From: Psychrobacter sp. Pi2-1
GTDB taxonomy: Bacteria > Pseudomonadota > Gammaproteobacteria > Pseudomonadales > Moraxellaceae
Direction of reading: 5' to 3'
Assembly (NCBI RefSeq): GCF_904846645.1
Contig: NZ_CAJHBO010000008.1
Span: 1 to 64,000 of the forward strand
DNA: 64,000 nt
The stretch's first letter is position 1. The number at the start of each line of letters is the position of its first letter. The position numbers and the translations under genes were made by a program. Below are positions 9,727 through 18,965 of this stretch, piece after piece. The notes under the pieces were generated by a model. It made no database searches. It saw only the letters and a program-made list of their open reading frames with translations, and was not told the DNA's origin.

Positions 9727-10299
9727 TTAGTTCACGCGAGTTTGGTAGTCGCCAGTACGCGTATCGACACGTACCACTTCACCTTGTTGCACAAATAATG
9801 GTACACGTACAACGGCACCTGTCTCTAATTTAGCAGGTTTGCCACCACCGCCTGAAGTATCGCCGCGTACGCCAGGATCTGTTTCTACAATTTCTAACTC
9901 AACGAAGTTAGGCGGCGTGACTGACAGAGGAGCACCATTAAATAACGTAATGGTACATAGAGCATTGCTGTTTTCTTTTAACCACTTGATTGAGTCACTC
10001 ATTGCGTTTTTGTCCGCTTGAATCTGCTCAAAGCTCTCAGGATGCATAAAATGCCAAAACTCGCCATCGTTGTATAGATAGTTCATTTCAGTATCCATCA
10101 CATCAGCAGCTTCTAAGCTGTCACCTGATTTGAAAGTTTGTTCCAGTACTTTGCCACTACGAAGATTGCGCAACTTAACACGGTTAAAGGCTTGACCTTT
10201 ACCAGGCTTGACAAACTCGTTTTCAAGAATGGCACAAGGGTTGCCATCAAGCATCACTTTTAGACCAGCTTTAAATTCATTAGTAGAAAAACTTGCCAC
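9727..10299 (-). CDS. efp: Translation elongation factor P
   Basis: 190 residues, full length. EF-P enters the ribosomal E site and relieves stalling at polyproline stretches. All three beta-barrel domains are present. The modification loop reads VKPGKGQAF with the target lysine at K34, so beta-lysylation by EpmA is expected. epmB is divergently transcribed from the same ~160-bp intergenic region, which supports this modification route. epmA is not in the window. An AGGAG-type site precedes the start. Confidence 0.98.
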   Translation of the reverse strand: MASFSTNEFKAGLKVMLDGNPCAILENEFVKPGKGQAFNRVKLRNLRSGKVLEQTFKSGDSLEAADVMDTEMNYLYNDGEFWHFMHPESFEQIQADKNAMSDSIKWLKENSNALCTITLFNGAPLSVTPPNFVELEIVETDPGVRGDTSGGGGKPAKLETGAVVRVPLFVQQGEVVRVDTRTGDYQTRVN

Positions 10300-10459
10300 A
10301 AGAAACTCCTAGGGGTTGTAAATATAATAGTAAGACATAGGGCTGACTGTACCAAAATTTTCTGTTATGCCAAGTATTTACGGATTAACGAGGATACTTT
10401 GATAGGCTAGACACTAAGGGCGTATAATATCGGATTTTGGGCACAGGTAATAGGCTGTC

Positions 10460-11467
10460 ATGATAAACCATTTAATCACACAAAAAAACTGGCAAACGCA
10501 ATTATCGGAAGCTATTACATCTGTTGATGAGCTATTGAGTATCCTACAGCTTGAATCAATGCGTGCAGAAGTTTACGTACCTAAGCATTTTGAACTGCGT
10601 GTGCCGCGTGGCTTTGTGGCAAAAATGGCTATTGGCGACCGTAATGACCCCTTGCTTAAACAAGTGTTGCCAGATCAGCAAGAGCAAATCAACGTCACAG
10701 GCTACGTAGCAGATCCGCTAAGCGAAAACACTCAAAATCCTGTAAAAGGCTTGCTTCATAAATATCAGTCGAGAGTGTTGTTAACGATTACGGGTGCGTG
10801 CGCTATTCACTGCCGTTACTGCTTTCGCCAGCATTTTGACTATAGTGCCAACATGCCAACTGCCGATGCAAAAGAAAATATCATCAATTATATTAATGCA
10901 AATCCTGAGGTCAATGAGGTAATTCTGAGTGGTGGTGACCCACTAAATGTGACCAATCGACGATTGTTTTCATGGTTAGATACTTTGGAGTCTCTTCCGC
11001 AGATTACTACCATTCGATTGCATACGCGTTTGCCATTGGTGATACCTGCACGCTTGGACGCTGCATTGTTAGAGAGGTTATCTCAAAGCCGCTGCCATAT
11101 TGTCATGGTGATTCATTGTAACCATGCCAATGAGATAGATGGAACAACCGCTGAGTATTTGCAACGTGCGAGAGCAGCTGGAATTACACTATTAAACCAA
11201 GCCGTGTTGTTAAAGGGTATTAACGATACTCTTGACGCGCAAGTGCAGCTTAGTCAGCGTTTGTTTGCTTGTGGCGTGCTACCATATTATTTACATGTGT
11301 TGGACAAGGTGGCTGGTGCGGCGCATTTTGATAGTAGTGAGCAAGCAGCGATTGAGCTTTATTGGGCGTTATTAGCGTCATTGCCAGGTTATCTTGTTCC
11401 TAAGTTGGTCAGAGAGTTACCGAATAGACCTTTTAAAGTGCCGATTGATATTTACAGTAATGGCTAA
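10460..11467 (+). CDS. epmB: EF-P lysine 2,3-aminomutase EpmB (radical SAM)
   Basis: 335 residues, close to E. coli EpmB. EpmB converts alpha-lysine to (R)-beta-lysine, which EpmA attaches to EF-P. The radical SAM cluster motif appears as CAIHCRYCF (CxxxCxxC) at about residues 114-121. The SAM-binding EVILSGGDPLNV follows, then RLHTRLPLVIP. PLP-binding lysine is expected near the C-terminus (LPGYLVPKLVRE). It lacks the N-terminal extension of clostridial lysine 2,3-aminomutases. Location divergent from efp is the classical arrangement. Confidence 0.95.
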   Translation: MINHLITQKNWQTQLSEAITSVDELLSILQLESMRAEVYVPKHFELRVPRGFVAKMAIGDRNDPLLKQVLPDQQEQINVTGYVADPLSENTQNPVKGLLHKYQSRVLLTITGACAIHCRYCFRQHFDYSANMPTADAKENIINYINANPEVNEVILSGGDPLNVTNRRLFSWLDTLESLPQITTIRLHTRLPLVIPARLDAALLERLSQSRCHIVMVIHCNHANEIDGTTAEYLQRARAAGITLLNQAVLLKGINDTLDAQVQLSQRLFACGVLPYYLHVLDKVAGAAHFDSSEQAAIELYWALLASLPGYLVPKLVRELPNRPFKVPIDIYSNG

Positions 11468-11942
11468 TGTAGGGCACTATATCAACTTATTTAGTAAACA
11501 AAGAGCGGCTCTTAAAAAAGATGCGGATAGTATCTTTCAAAACTAAAAACTAAAAACTAAAAACTAAAAACTAAAAACTAAAAACTAAAAACTAAAAACT
11601 AAAAACTAAAAACTAAAAACTAAAAACTAAAAACTAAAAACTAAAAACTAAAAACTAAAATCTAGGATTTATGCTTTTTTATAAGTATAAATAGATATAT
11701 GATTGGAACAGAATATAGGCTGTCAGTATGTAATCTACCTAAAAAGCATATAACGTTAAATATAAAACTCTGCCAGTATATAGGTATTGTCAGAGCGTAC
11801 TACTAGATTTAGGCTCACAATAAATAGATATCATCACTTTTCTATAGTCGAGCTTCACAAACATTTTTTATGCCATACATGTATTTGTACTGCTGCATAT
11901 TACTGATTGCTTCAGAGTGACTAATAGAGAGTAAAGATACTG
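11468..11942. other. Spacer holding the heptamer array
   Basis: Apart from the tandem array this 475-base gap is AT-rich and holds no gene I can support. A small AAGAG-CGG-CTCTT hairpin near 11502 is too short to call as a terminator. The promoter of the following gene must lie in the last ~280 bases; no clear -35/-10 pair stands out. Confidence 0.5.
11539..11663. repeat. Heptanucleotide tandem array (AAAAACT)16
   Basis: Sixteen perfect head-to-tail copies of AAAAACT run from 11545 to 11656, flanked by one shortened copy (11539-11544) and one degenerate copy (11657-11663). The array begins about 70 bases after the epmB stop and ends about 280 bases before the next start codon. It is outside any coding region. 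Seven-base units do not match the helical repeat, so copy-number changes could alter promoter spacing, but no promoter is evident beside it. Confidence 0.97.
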
Positions 11943-13700
11943 ATGATAACGTTATCGATGTTTCAAGAGCATTTAGATTCTACAGAGCCACTACCTGCGC
12001 TATCTAATCGCTCAGTAAATGGTCAAGAACGATACTTGTTAAAGATGTTGGCAACGCTACCTACGCTTACCCAAGAGCAGCAAACAGAGCATTTAGAGAG
12101 TCTACTGACAGTATTACGTGAATCCAATATGGATGAACAACAGCGTCTTAAATTAATGGCAACAGTCATTGATGCCTCAGACCGACTGATTGCAGATTTT
12201 AGGCAGCACTATATCTATGAGACAGGTGCGCTTAGTCAGGATCAGATGTCTTATATCGCTCAAATGCAATCGCTACATTATTTAATTATCATGGTTTACG
12301 ACAAAATCATACGTCGTGAGACGCAGTTGTCAGAAGCCTCCTTAAACCAATATTCTAGTAAAGGTTGGCAGCGTTTTTTTGGTGCTGAGACTAAATCTGA
12401 TAGCACGCTTGCTATTGCGATCTATCAATCACTCTTAAGATACCAAAAACTATTAGCAGAAGAAACACTGTGCTATCGAAAGCCATCAGACTACCTGTGG
12501 TCTAAAGTCAATCAATTATATTATCTGGCTCATCAGAGAAAAGTGGTTGATACGGATTTAAGTCTACATACTGTCACGAACCAAACAAACAGTATTCATC
12601 AGCTATATTGCCAAATTTGTTTGCATCACTTGTTAAATTTGCGTGCTATGAGGCGCCCGAATATCTTACTCGTACAGCGTCTACTACCTGAATGGGCTAA
12701 GCACATGGTCGCGACAATGGAGCCTGCTACCGAGACAAAGGTTTTTGTTGATCTTCATAGCAGTAATCCACCAAGCTATCTGACTGTCAACTCTCATATC
12801 AACCCCTATGAAGATCATCATGACTGTCTATTTATAGAACTGACACCAATAGTTGAATATTTTGAGTCACGTAAAAAAGCCTTTATCGAAGAAGGTGGCA
12901 CAGCAGAATATAGTTTGCTTAATGCTATTTCGATGACCATTAGCTATCGCTATTTGCAGCCGCCACCTACCTTACCAACCAAATATACTAGCAAGCAGCA
13001 GGCAAAGTTAATCACCAATTTTAATGACATACACTACCAAGTAGGTCATTCAAAAATTTTTGCCAATTTGATCGCTATCAAAAATTTACGAGAAGAGGAC
13101 AGGCCTTTATACGATACATTTGACAGCGAGCGTAGTCGCAGTAGCGTTATAAATATTGAGATATTTGACGACTATGAAAGTTCTTCAGCATATCGCAAAC
13201 TGCATTTGTTGCCAAAAAATGGTAAGCCTAATGAGAAGGTTGCAGACAAAAATATTTTCAATAAAGAGAGGCTTATTGTAGAAAAACATGACTCTGACCT
13301 TTCTCTAACGGCACCGCAGCCCTTACACATAATGAGTTTAATTTTGGTCTATGGCTCTGAAAATACAGAACAACCTGATTGGTCAATAGGGGTGGTACGC
13401 TGGTTCAATGTAGATACTAAAAATCCAGAAGTGGAATGGCAAATACTCGGGCATAAAATTGTGGCATGTGGATTACGTTTGGAAGGCAGTAAAACGCGAA
13501 GTCATCATTTTGTACCGGCATTTATTCTCGGTAAAGATGAACAGCTACAGACGACTGGCACGCTAATCGTACCGCCTTTTTACTTTCAAGCTGATGATAG
13601 AGTCGTCATGCGTATTGGTAATAAACAAACCACTCTACGATTAGGACGCAGGCTAATGATGACTGATAAGTTTAGTCAATATGAGGTGGCGCAGTTATAG
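11943..13700 (+). CDS. Unknown protein upstream of fimX-like gene, possibly PilZ-like at the C-terminus
   Basis: 585 residues, soluble, no signal peptide or membrane segment. I do not recognise the family with confidence. The first two thirds are mostly helical with many Leu and Gln residues. The C-terminal ~130 residues look beta-rich, and DWSIGVVRW fits the D/N-x-S-x-x-G motif of c-di-GMP-binding PilZ domains. The paired RxxxR motif is not clear. The next gene encodes a FimX-like c-di-GMP protein in the same direction, which makes a role in c-di-GMP or type IV pilus control plausible. That function is inference. Confidence 0.6.
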   Translation: MITLSMFQEHLDSTEPLPALSNRSVNGQERYLLKMLATLPTLTQEQQTEHLESLLTVLRESNMDEQQRLKLMATVIDASDRLIADFRQHYIYETGALSQDQMSYIAQMQSLHYLIIMVYDKIIRRETQLSEASLNQYSSKGWQRFFGAETKSDSTLAIAIYQSLLRYQKLLAEETLCYRKPSDYLWSKVNQLYYLAHQRKVVDTDLSLHTVTNQTNSIHQLYCQICLHHLLNLRAMRRPNILLVQRLLPEWAKHMVATMEPATETKVFVDLHSSNPPSYLTVNSHINPYEDHHDCLFIELTPIVEYFESRKKAFIEEGGTAEYSLLNAISMTISYRYLQPPPTLPTKYTSKQQAKLITNFNDIHYQVGHSKIFANLIAIKNLREEDRPLYDTFDSERSRSSVINIEIFDDYESSSAYRKLHLLPKNGKPNEKVADKNIFNKERLIVEKHDSDLSLTAPQPLHIMSLILVYGSENTEQPDWSIGVVRWFNVDTKNPEVEWQILGHKIVACGLRLEGSKTRSHHFVPAFILGKDEQLQTTGTLIVPPFYFQADDRVVMRIGNKQTTLRLGRRLMMTDKFSQYEVAQL

Positions 13701-14022
13701 CGCTTAGAGGTACTTAGATGCGACAGGAGTTTCAGGCCATAACGAAGAATTTATACAGGTTTTTGTCAGTAATATAGTAGTCGACAAAGGTCATAAGCTA
13801 ATCTGCAGTTGGTCTAATTATTGTCTATAATGATAAATATTGTTACTCTGACTTTTACGATATCTCTAACTATAAAATAATTATCATAGTGAAAACTCAG
13901 TCTATACTGATAGGATTCACAGAATATTAACGCTAGCGTGTTTTATGTGCTAGGTTAGTTTTAGACAAAGATGTAAAGTAACAAAATAATAGATAACAAT
14001 ACGTACGACTAAAAGGCTCCTT
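13701..14022. other. Spacer before the fimX-like gene
   Basis: 322 bases, AT-rich, without an ORF or hairpin terminator that I can support. It presumably carries the promoter of the following gene, so the two flanking genes are probably not one operon. Confidence 0.4.
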
Positions 14023-16110
14023 ATGCGCTCTCAATCTCTTTTAAATTTATTGGTGATCAATGATGATCAGCTCTATGCTGAACGTCTTGTTCAGTTATTG
14101 AGTCCTTATTATGATAGTGTGAATTTGGGGTTTTTGGACGATAAAGAAGAGCTATTAAAATTTCTGCGCCAACCGTGGGATGTACTGGTATTTGGCAAAG
14201 CTTATAATATGAGCTTTACAGATGTGGTGAGCATCGTACAAGAGCAAAATATCGATCTGCCAATGATCTGTTTAATGAATGAAGAGATAGCGTCGACGGC
14301 CTACAATGAGTATGAGCTACCGACTGTGATTAGTGGCACGATGATCAAAGCGCTTGAAATGGATCAAGAGATGCCAGTCGTAATGGCCATTTGTCTACAG
14401 CATAGTAGTTTGCGCAGTCGTCGTGAGCTAAAAACTTTACGTCAAGTGCTTTCTGAAGCAGAACAACGTGCCAATGTATTGATTAAGAACTCTAAGAGCG
14501 CGGTCGCTTATATAGACGAGGGTATTCATATACTTGCTAATGAGCCTTATCTTCAGCTATTCGGCTTTAAATCGATGAATGAAGTGGTAGGCGTCCCTAT
14601 TATTGACCTGATTTCAGGTAAAGACAATGTCCAAGGGTTTAAACAGTTTTTACGTCAGTTTGATAAAGGTAGTCGCCAAGACGTTGAGTTTAATTTTGAA
14701 AGTGTACGGACAGATGGTAGTACTTTTGAAGCGAAACTACAATTAGCATCAGCCACGTTAGAGGGCGAGCCAGTCATTCAAATTATCATTCAGCAGAATA
14801 GTAATAATAGTGCGGAGGTTGCTAAGCGTTTAGCTGAAGCTGAACGTAAAGATAATTTAACTGGCCTAGATAATCGTCGCGGTTTTGAAGATCAGATGAT
14901 AGCGATACATCAGCAGGCGTCCCAAGGACTAATAACCGCAGCCCTGCTATATGTGCAGGTTGATAATGTAGGAAAAATAAGAAGTAGTTTGGGTCTACAA
15001 GGAATAGATGCAACGGTCAAACAAGTTGCCCACACGTTGACTGAGCTAGTACCTGATGGGCATGTAAGCCGTTTCAGCGATACCGCATTCACGATATTAG
15101 TAAAAAACAAGACGACGAATGATCTTGAAGAACTTGCTGCGCATATCGGTTCGTCTATAAAGGGTATGTTTATTGAAGTTGATAAACGTACAACGAATAC
15201 AACAGTTAGCATTGCTATTGTCAAAATCGAAAAAAATACGGTAGAGCCTGTCATCATATTAGAACGCGCCATGGATGCTATCAGCCAAATCATGGTAGAG
15301 ACTTCTAATAGTGGTGGGTCTTACCGTATATATGACCCAAGCGAACATGCCAATAGCGATGATCATGCACTTGCTGAGTCATTAGTGGATGCCATTACTA
15401 ATAACCGCTTTGAGCTATCATTTCAGCCGATATACGACATCAACAACGATCGTAGCGACTTTTTTGAAGTGTATCTACGGTTACCGCTGTCAGATGCTGA
15501 CAATACGGTATTAACCCCTGATCAATTTATGGCGGTGGCTAAAAAACATCAACTGTTAGAAAAGATTGATCGATGGGTGCTTATCAATGCCTGTAAGAAA
15601 ATCAATGACGTCCGTAAGGTTCATCCTGAAGCCAGATTGTTAGTACAATTAACTAATGCTTCACTGGTTGATAAAAAACTGCCGATTGTCGCCAGTCAAT
15701 TGATAAAAGCGGTAGGCGGCGCAGCTGGTGTATTGACACTACAGTTCAATGAAATAGATATCTCTGATCACTTAACCGTCGCCAAATCTCAATTTTCCGC
15801 ACTCAGCGATGTTAGCTGTCAACTAGGTATTAATAATTTTGGCTCTTCTGTCAAATCTATTGAAATTGCCAATTTTGTCCAGCCTGATATGGTACGCTTG
15901 GCGCGCAGTTATATCCAAGATATTGGTTCAGCAGAAAATCTAGAAACGGTTAAATCTCTTATTGCGCGTACTAATGATATCAAGGTTGATGTGCTCATGC
16001 CTTATATCGAAGATGCAGCAACGATGTCGGTCGCTTGGAGTGTGGGCGCGCGCTATTTGCAAGGGTATTATTTAGAAGAGCCTAGTAGCACAATAAAGGT
16101 AGCGAGTTAA
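14023..16110 (+). CDS. fimX: FimX-like protein: REC-PAS-degenerate GGDEF-degenerate EAL
   Basis: 695 residues. Domain order matches FimX, the c-di-GMP effector that controls type IV pilus assembly and twitching in Pseudomonas: receiver-like (about 8-125), PAS (about 150-250), GGDEF (about 275-440), EAL (about 450-690). The GGDEF signature is replaced by SDTAF (about residue 350) and the EAL motif by EVYLRL (about 481), so both catalytic sites look dead. In FimX the degenerate EAL domain still binds c-di-GMP. The receiver also lacks a clear phospho-acceptor context. The symbol is by domain architecture, not proof of function. Confidence 0.82.
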   Translation: MRSQSLLNLLVINDDQLYAERLVQLLSPYYDSVNLGFLDDKEELLKFLRQPWDVLVFGKAYNMSFTDVVSIVQEQNIDLPMICLMNEEIASTAYNEYELPTVISGTMIKALEMDQEMPVVMAICLQHSSLRSRRELKTLRQVLSEAEQRANVLIKNSKSAVAYIDEGIHILANEPYLQLFGFKSMNEVVGVPIIDLISGKDNVQGFKQFLRQFDKGSRQDVEFNFESVRTDGSTFEAKLQLASATLEGEPVIQIIIQQNSNNSAEVAKRLAEAERKDNLTGLDNRRGFEDQMIAIHQQASQGLITAALLYVQVDNVGKIRSSLGLQGIDATVKQVAHTLTELVPDGHVSRFSDTAFTILVKNKTTNDLEELAAHIGSSIKGMFIEVDKRTTNTTVSIAIVKIEKNTVEPVIILERAMDAISQIMVETSNSGGSYRIYDPSEHANSDDHALAESLVDAITNNRFELSFQPIYDINNDRSDFFEVYLRLPLSDADNTVLTPDQFMAVAKKHQLLEKIDRWVLINACKKINDVRKVHPEARLLVQLTNASLVDKKLPIVASQLIKAVGGAAGVLTLQFNEIDISDHLTVAKSQFSALSDVSCQLGINNFGSSVKSIEIANFVQPDMVRLARSYIQDIGSAENLETVKSLIARTNDIKVDVLMPYIEDAATMSVAWSVGARYLQGYYLEEPSSTIKVAS

Positions 16111-16174
16111 AAGGCCAATACATCATATCGTTTATGTTATGGCGATGATATTCCTCAACCAAAGATTGCTAAAA

Positions 16175-16633
16175 ATGTCCCTTATCAATAGATATCAAAT
16201 GAGCAGCCTTTTGGCTGCTGTTCTGTTGCTCACAGCTTGTGAGAAAACACCACCTGACCACCGTGCTCCTGTGACTCTACCCTTATATACTGACGGCGAT
16301 GCAGACAACGGCTCGATAATTTATAAAGATGCCTGTGGTCAATGTCACCAACGTAATGCGGGCCTGAATAAGAAAGGCCCACAATTAATGAATATATATG
16401 GTGCGCCGGCTGCCGAGTTAAAAGATTATACCTACAGCAAAGGACTAGAAGATTCAGGTTGGGTGTGGGACGCAGAGACACTCGATCCATATATTGCAGA
16501 TGCCCAAAAAGCCATGCCAGACTCCAAAATGCTGTCTGACCCGATGCCAGATGCGAAAGAGCGTGCCGATATCATTGCTTATTTATCTACGCTCCGTGCC
16601 GCTGCACCAACCGTTACAGATGATGTGAACTGA
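16175..16633 (+). CDS. c-type cytochrome lipoprotein
   Basis: About 152 residues. A short basic n-region and hydrophobic core end in LLTAC, a lipobox, so the protein is probably a lipid-anchored periplasmic cytochrome. Heme attachment is at CGQCH, and the later Met in DSKMLSDPM may be the axial ligand. Only one heme motif is present, as in class I cytochromes c. I chose the ATG at 16175 because it gives a normal signal peptide; in-frame ATGs at 16139 and 16199 are alternatives. It lies 24 bases before the MoxR gene. Its redox partner is unknown. Confidence 0.83.
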   Translation: MSLINRYQMSSLLAAVLLLTACEKTPPDHRAPVTLPLYTDGDADNGSIIYKDACGQCHQRNAGLNKKGPQLMNIYGAPAAELKDYTYSKGLEDSGWVWDAETLDPYIADAQKAMPDSKMLSDPMPDAKERADIIAYLSTLRAAAPTVTDDVN

Positions 16634-16657
16634 CTTATCATCGCTATGACCTAAAAA

Positions 16658-17701
16658 ATGAGCCAACAACCTACTATGACCCATGCAGCTAACGATAGAT
16701 CATTATCCATCTCTCAGAGAACAGCGAATCCGCTTAGCCAGTCCATCCCTAGTACGGCTGATTTTCAACGCAATCAGCAGCAAATTGCACAGCTGTTAGC
16801 GCAATTAAATCAGATTGTATTGGACAAACCGCAAGCAGTTAGGCTAGCACTCAGTTGTATCTTAGCAGGCGGTCATTTGTTGTTACAGGACTTGCCTGGT
16901 ATGGGTAAGACGACTTTGGCACAGGGCTTGGCACAGTTGTTAGGTTTGAGCTTCAGTCGAGTGCAATTTACCAATGATATGTTGCCTGCTGATATTTTAG
17001 GTATGAGCATCTACGACCAAAGTAAACAGCAATTTGAGTTTCGTCCGGGCCCTATCTTTACACAGTTATTACTTGCTGATGAAATCAACCGTTCTAGTCC
17101 CAAAACGCAGAGTGCGCTACTTGAAGCGATGGAGGAGCGACAAGTCACGCAAGATGGCCAGACGTATCCTTTGCCGCAGCCATTCTTTGTCATTGCCACT
17201 CAAAATCCATTGCAACAAGCAGGTGTCTATCCGCTCCCAGAGTCGCAGTTAGACAGATTCCTGTTATGCTTATCATTGGGTTATCCATCGCCTGCCGCAG
17301 AGCGTGAGCTGCTAAAAGGTAAAGATCGTCGCGAGCTACTCAAAGATTTGGATACGGTACTTGATACTGAGGCTGTACTATTGGCTCAGCATGCTGTCAG
17401 GCAGGTTTATGTAGCAGATACTGTATTGGATTATTTGCAAAGACTGGTTGCAAAAACTCGTGCAAGCCAAGAGTATCATGGCTTATCGCCTCGCGGCGTG
17501 TTGTCGCTACAACGTGCTGCCCAAGCGCATGCCTATGTATCGGGATATATGGAAGTGACCCCTGAAGATATCCAAGCGGTGTTTGCTGCGGTTACTGATC
17601 ATCGCCTCGGTCAGCGTTTCGTACCCGCGCATGTGACTGGTGGACAAGCGACAAAAACCATCGCCCAACGTATCCTAGCAGAAGTGTCAGTCGTCGCTTA
17701 G
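16658..17701 (+). CDS. MoxR-family AAA+ ATPase
   Basis: 347 residues. MoxR ATPases act as chaperone-like factors, usually encoded beside DUF58 and transglutaminase genes, as here. Walker A reads LPGMGKTTLAQ (about residue 80-90), Walker B LLADEINRS, and sensor 1 is in VIATQNP; PLPESQLDRF matches the family. The helical lid is at the C-terminus (GLSPRGVLSLQRAAQ). A Gln/Ser-rich N-terminal tail of ~35 residues precedes the domain. Downstream, DUF58 and TgpA genes complete the set after a 247-base gap. Confidence 0.93.
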   Translation: MSQQPTMTHAANDRSLSISQRTANPLSQSIPSTADFQRNQQQIAQLLAQLNQIVLDKPQAVRLALSCILAGGHLLLQDLPGMGKTTLAQGLAQLLGLSFSRVQFTNDMLPADILGMSIYDQSKQQFEFRPGPIFTQLLLADEINRSSPKTQSALLEAMEERQVTQDGQTYPLPQPFFVIATQNPLQQAGVYPLPESQLDRFLLCLSLGYPSPAAERELLKGKDRRELLKDLDTVLDTEAVLLAQHAVRQVYVADTVLDYLQRLVAKTRASQEYHGLSPRGVLSLQRAAQAHAYVSGYMEVTPEDIQAVFAAVTDHRLGQRFVPAHVTGGQATKTIAQRILAEVSVVA

Positions 17702-17759
17702 CAGCTGATATGCTGTTTGACCGTATTGATTAACTGCATCGGTGAAATGTAGTTCTACA

Positions 17760-17867
17760 CATAGTCAAATCTATATAACTTAGAAAAAATATCAAAGTCA
17801 CTCAGTTCACTATTTACGGTATTTTCACCCGCTTTTCTTGTATTCAAATTGTGCTGAATCAACTATA
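17760..17867. repeat. ~107-bp dispersed repeat, copy B
   Basis: Begins CATAGTCAAATCTATATAA and ends TGAATCAACTAT. Its right half (TTTTCACCCGCTTTTCTTG and following) closely matches copy C at 38362-38468. It has the same length and end structure as copies A and D but is diverged. It lies between the MoxR gene and DUF58 gene. Confidence 0.75.
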
Positions 17868-17948
17868 TCGTTCTATTCGTGAGTTTGTTTGTCAGTCAGA
17901 TACAAATACTGATAGCATTATTATTTAGATGGTAATAATAGGGTAGTC

Positions 17949-18965
17949 ATGAGCTTGTTACCAAAGACATTAACCGCACCAATAAAATCAGCTCTGAGCC
18001 GCTGGTTTGCCGCGCGCGCACCTAAGAGTGACAGTGCTACGCTTAATTTGCGCAATGTCTATATTTTCTTTAGTCGTGAAGGAATGCTATTCGCCGTATT
18101 GTTAGTAATTACCTTTATCGCGGGTATCAACTATGGCAACAACTTAGTGCTTGGTTTGTGCTTTTATCTGGTCAGTATTTGGCTAATTAGTTTTCATGTT
18201 ACTTTTGCTCATATATCTGGTCTGCAAGTGCGTCTGCTAGAAGTCACTATGACAGAGGCAGGTGCGCCTGTTTGGATGACGCTACAACTAAATAGTGATA
18301 GTCGTCAACCACGGCGTCAGTTGCTATTTGAATTTGAGCAGATAGCCAATAAGAAAACCAAAAACGGCACAAACACGCAAAGCTCAGTGCTTATCACACG
18401 ATTACAAGGCGAGCAAGTCATTCGACTTCCTGTCCAGACTTACAACCGTGGCCAACTTGAACTACCACGGTTAAAAATAAAAACAGTTTATCCTCTAGGT
18501 ATCATGCGTGCATGGTCTTACGTCTACTTTGCGCGTACAGCTTGGGTATATCCAAAGCCTGAAATATTTGATTGGCAAGCAAAATATGCAATCGCAAGCT
18601 TAGAGGATTTACCAACAGGTGGGCAATATAGGCAGGGTCAGGACGACTTTGAGCGACTAGAAAACTATGTCGAGGGTGAGTCATTGGCCCGAGTCTCTTG
18701 GGGGCATGTGGCGCGGGGACAAGGTATGCTGACCAAGCACTTCGCTGATCCGGTCGGTCATGAGCAAACGCTTGATTATGCAGATATGCCAGCTGCACAT
18801 CACGAGCAAAAACTTGCACAATTGGCTTATGGGGCATTGACGCTGGGTCAGCTAGGCGTGCCGTTTCAAATGCGTTTACCTAGTGATACTCCTGCTACTG
18901 CGGAGATGGGTAACGGGGAATCCTTTGCGCAAGCATGCTTGCTAAGGCTTGCGAAAGCACCATGA
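17949..18965 (+). CDS. DUF58 domain protein
   Basis: 338 residues. Two adjacent hydrophobic segments lie near residues 40-85 (EGMLFAVLLVITFIAGINYGNNLVLGL). The DUF58 signature is in the second half: YPLGIMRAWSY, RQGQDDFERLENYVEGESLARVSW. The family is membrane-anchored with a vWA-like domain and accompanies MoxR ATPases; its exact role is unknown. The stop overlaps the next start as ATGA, so translation is coupled to the TgpA gene. The conserved R-x-Y/W pair is typical. Confidence 0.92.
   Translation: MSLLPKTLTAPIKSALSRWFAARAPKSDSATLNLRNVYIFFSREGMLFAVLLVITFIAGINYGNNLVLGLCFYLVSIWLISFHVTFAHISGLQVRLLEVTMTEAGAPVWMTLQLNSDSRQPRRQLLFEFEQIANKKTKNGTNTQSSVLITRLQGEQVIRLPVQTYNRGQLELPRLKIKTVYPLGIMRAWSYVYFARTAWVYPKPEIFDWQAKYAIASLEDLPTGGQYRQGQDDFERLENYVEGESLARVSWGHVARGQGMLTKHFADPVGHEQTLDYADMPAAHHEQKLAQLAYGALTLGQLGVPFQMRLPSDTPATAEMGNGESFAQACLLRLAKAP

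Noticed and set aside
11539-11663. CRISPR-like array
   Set aside because: Units are 7 bases with no spacers and no cas genes nearby; it is a simple tandem repeat.
14910-15293. 127-codon minus-strand ORF inside the fimX-like gene
   Set aside because: Fully inside a well-supported domain (GGDEF) on the other strand.
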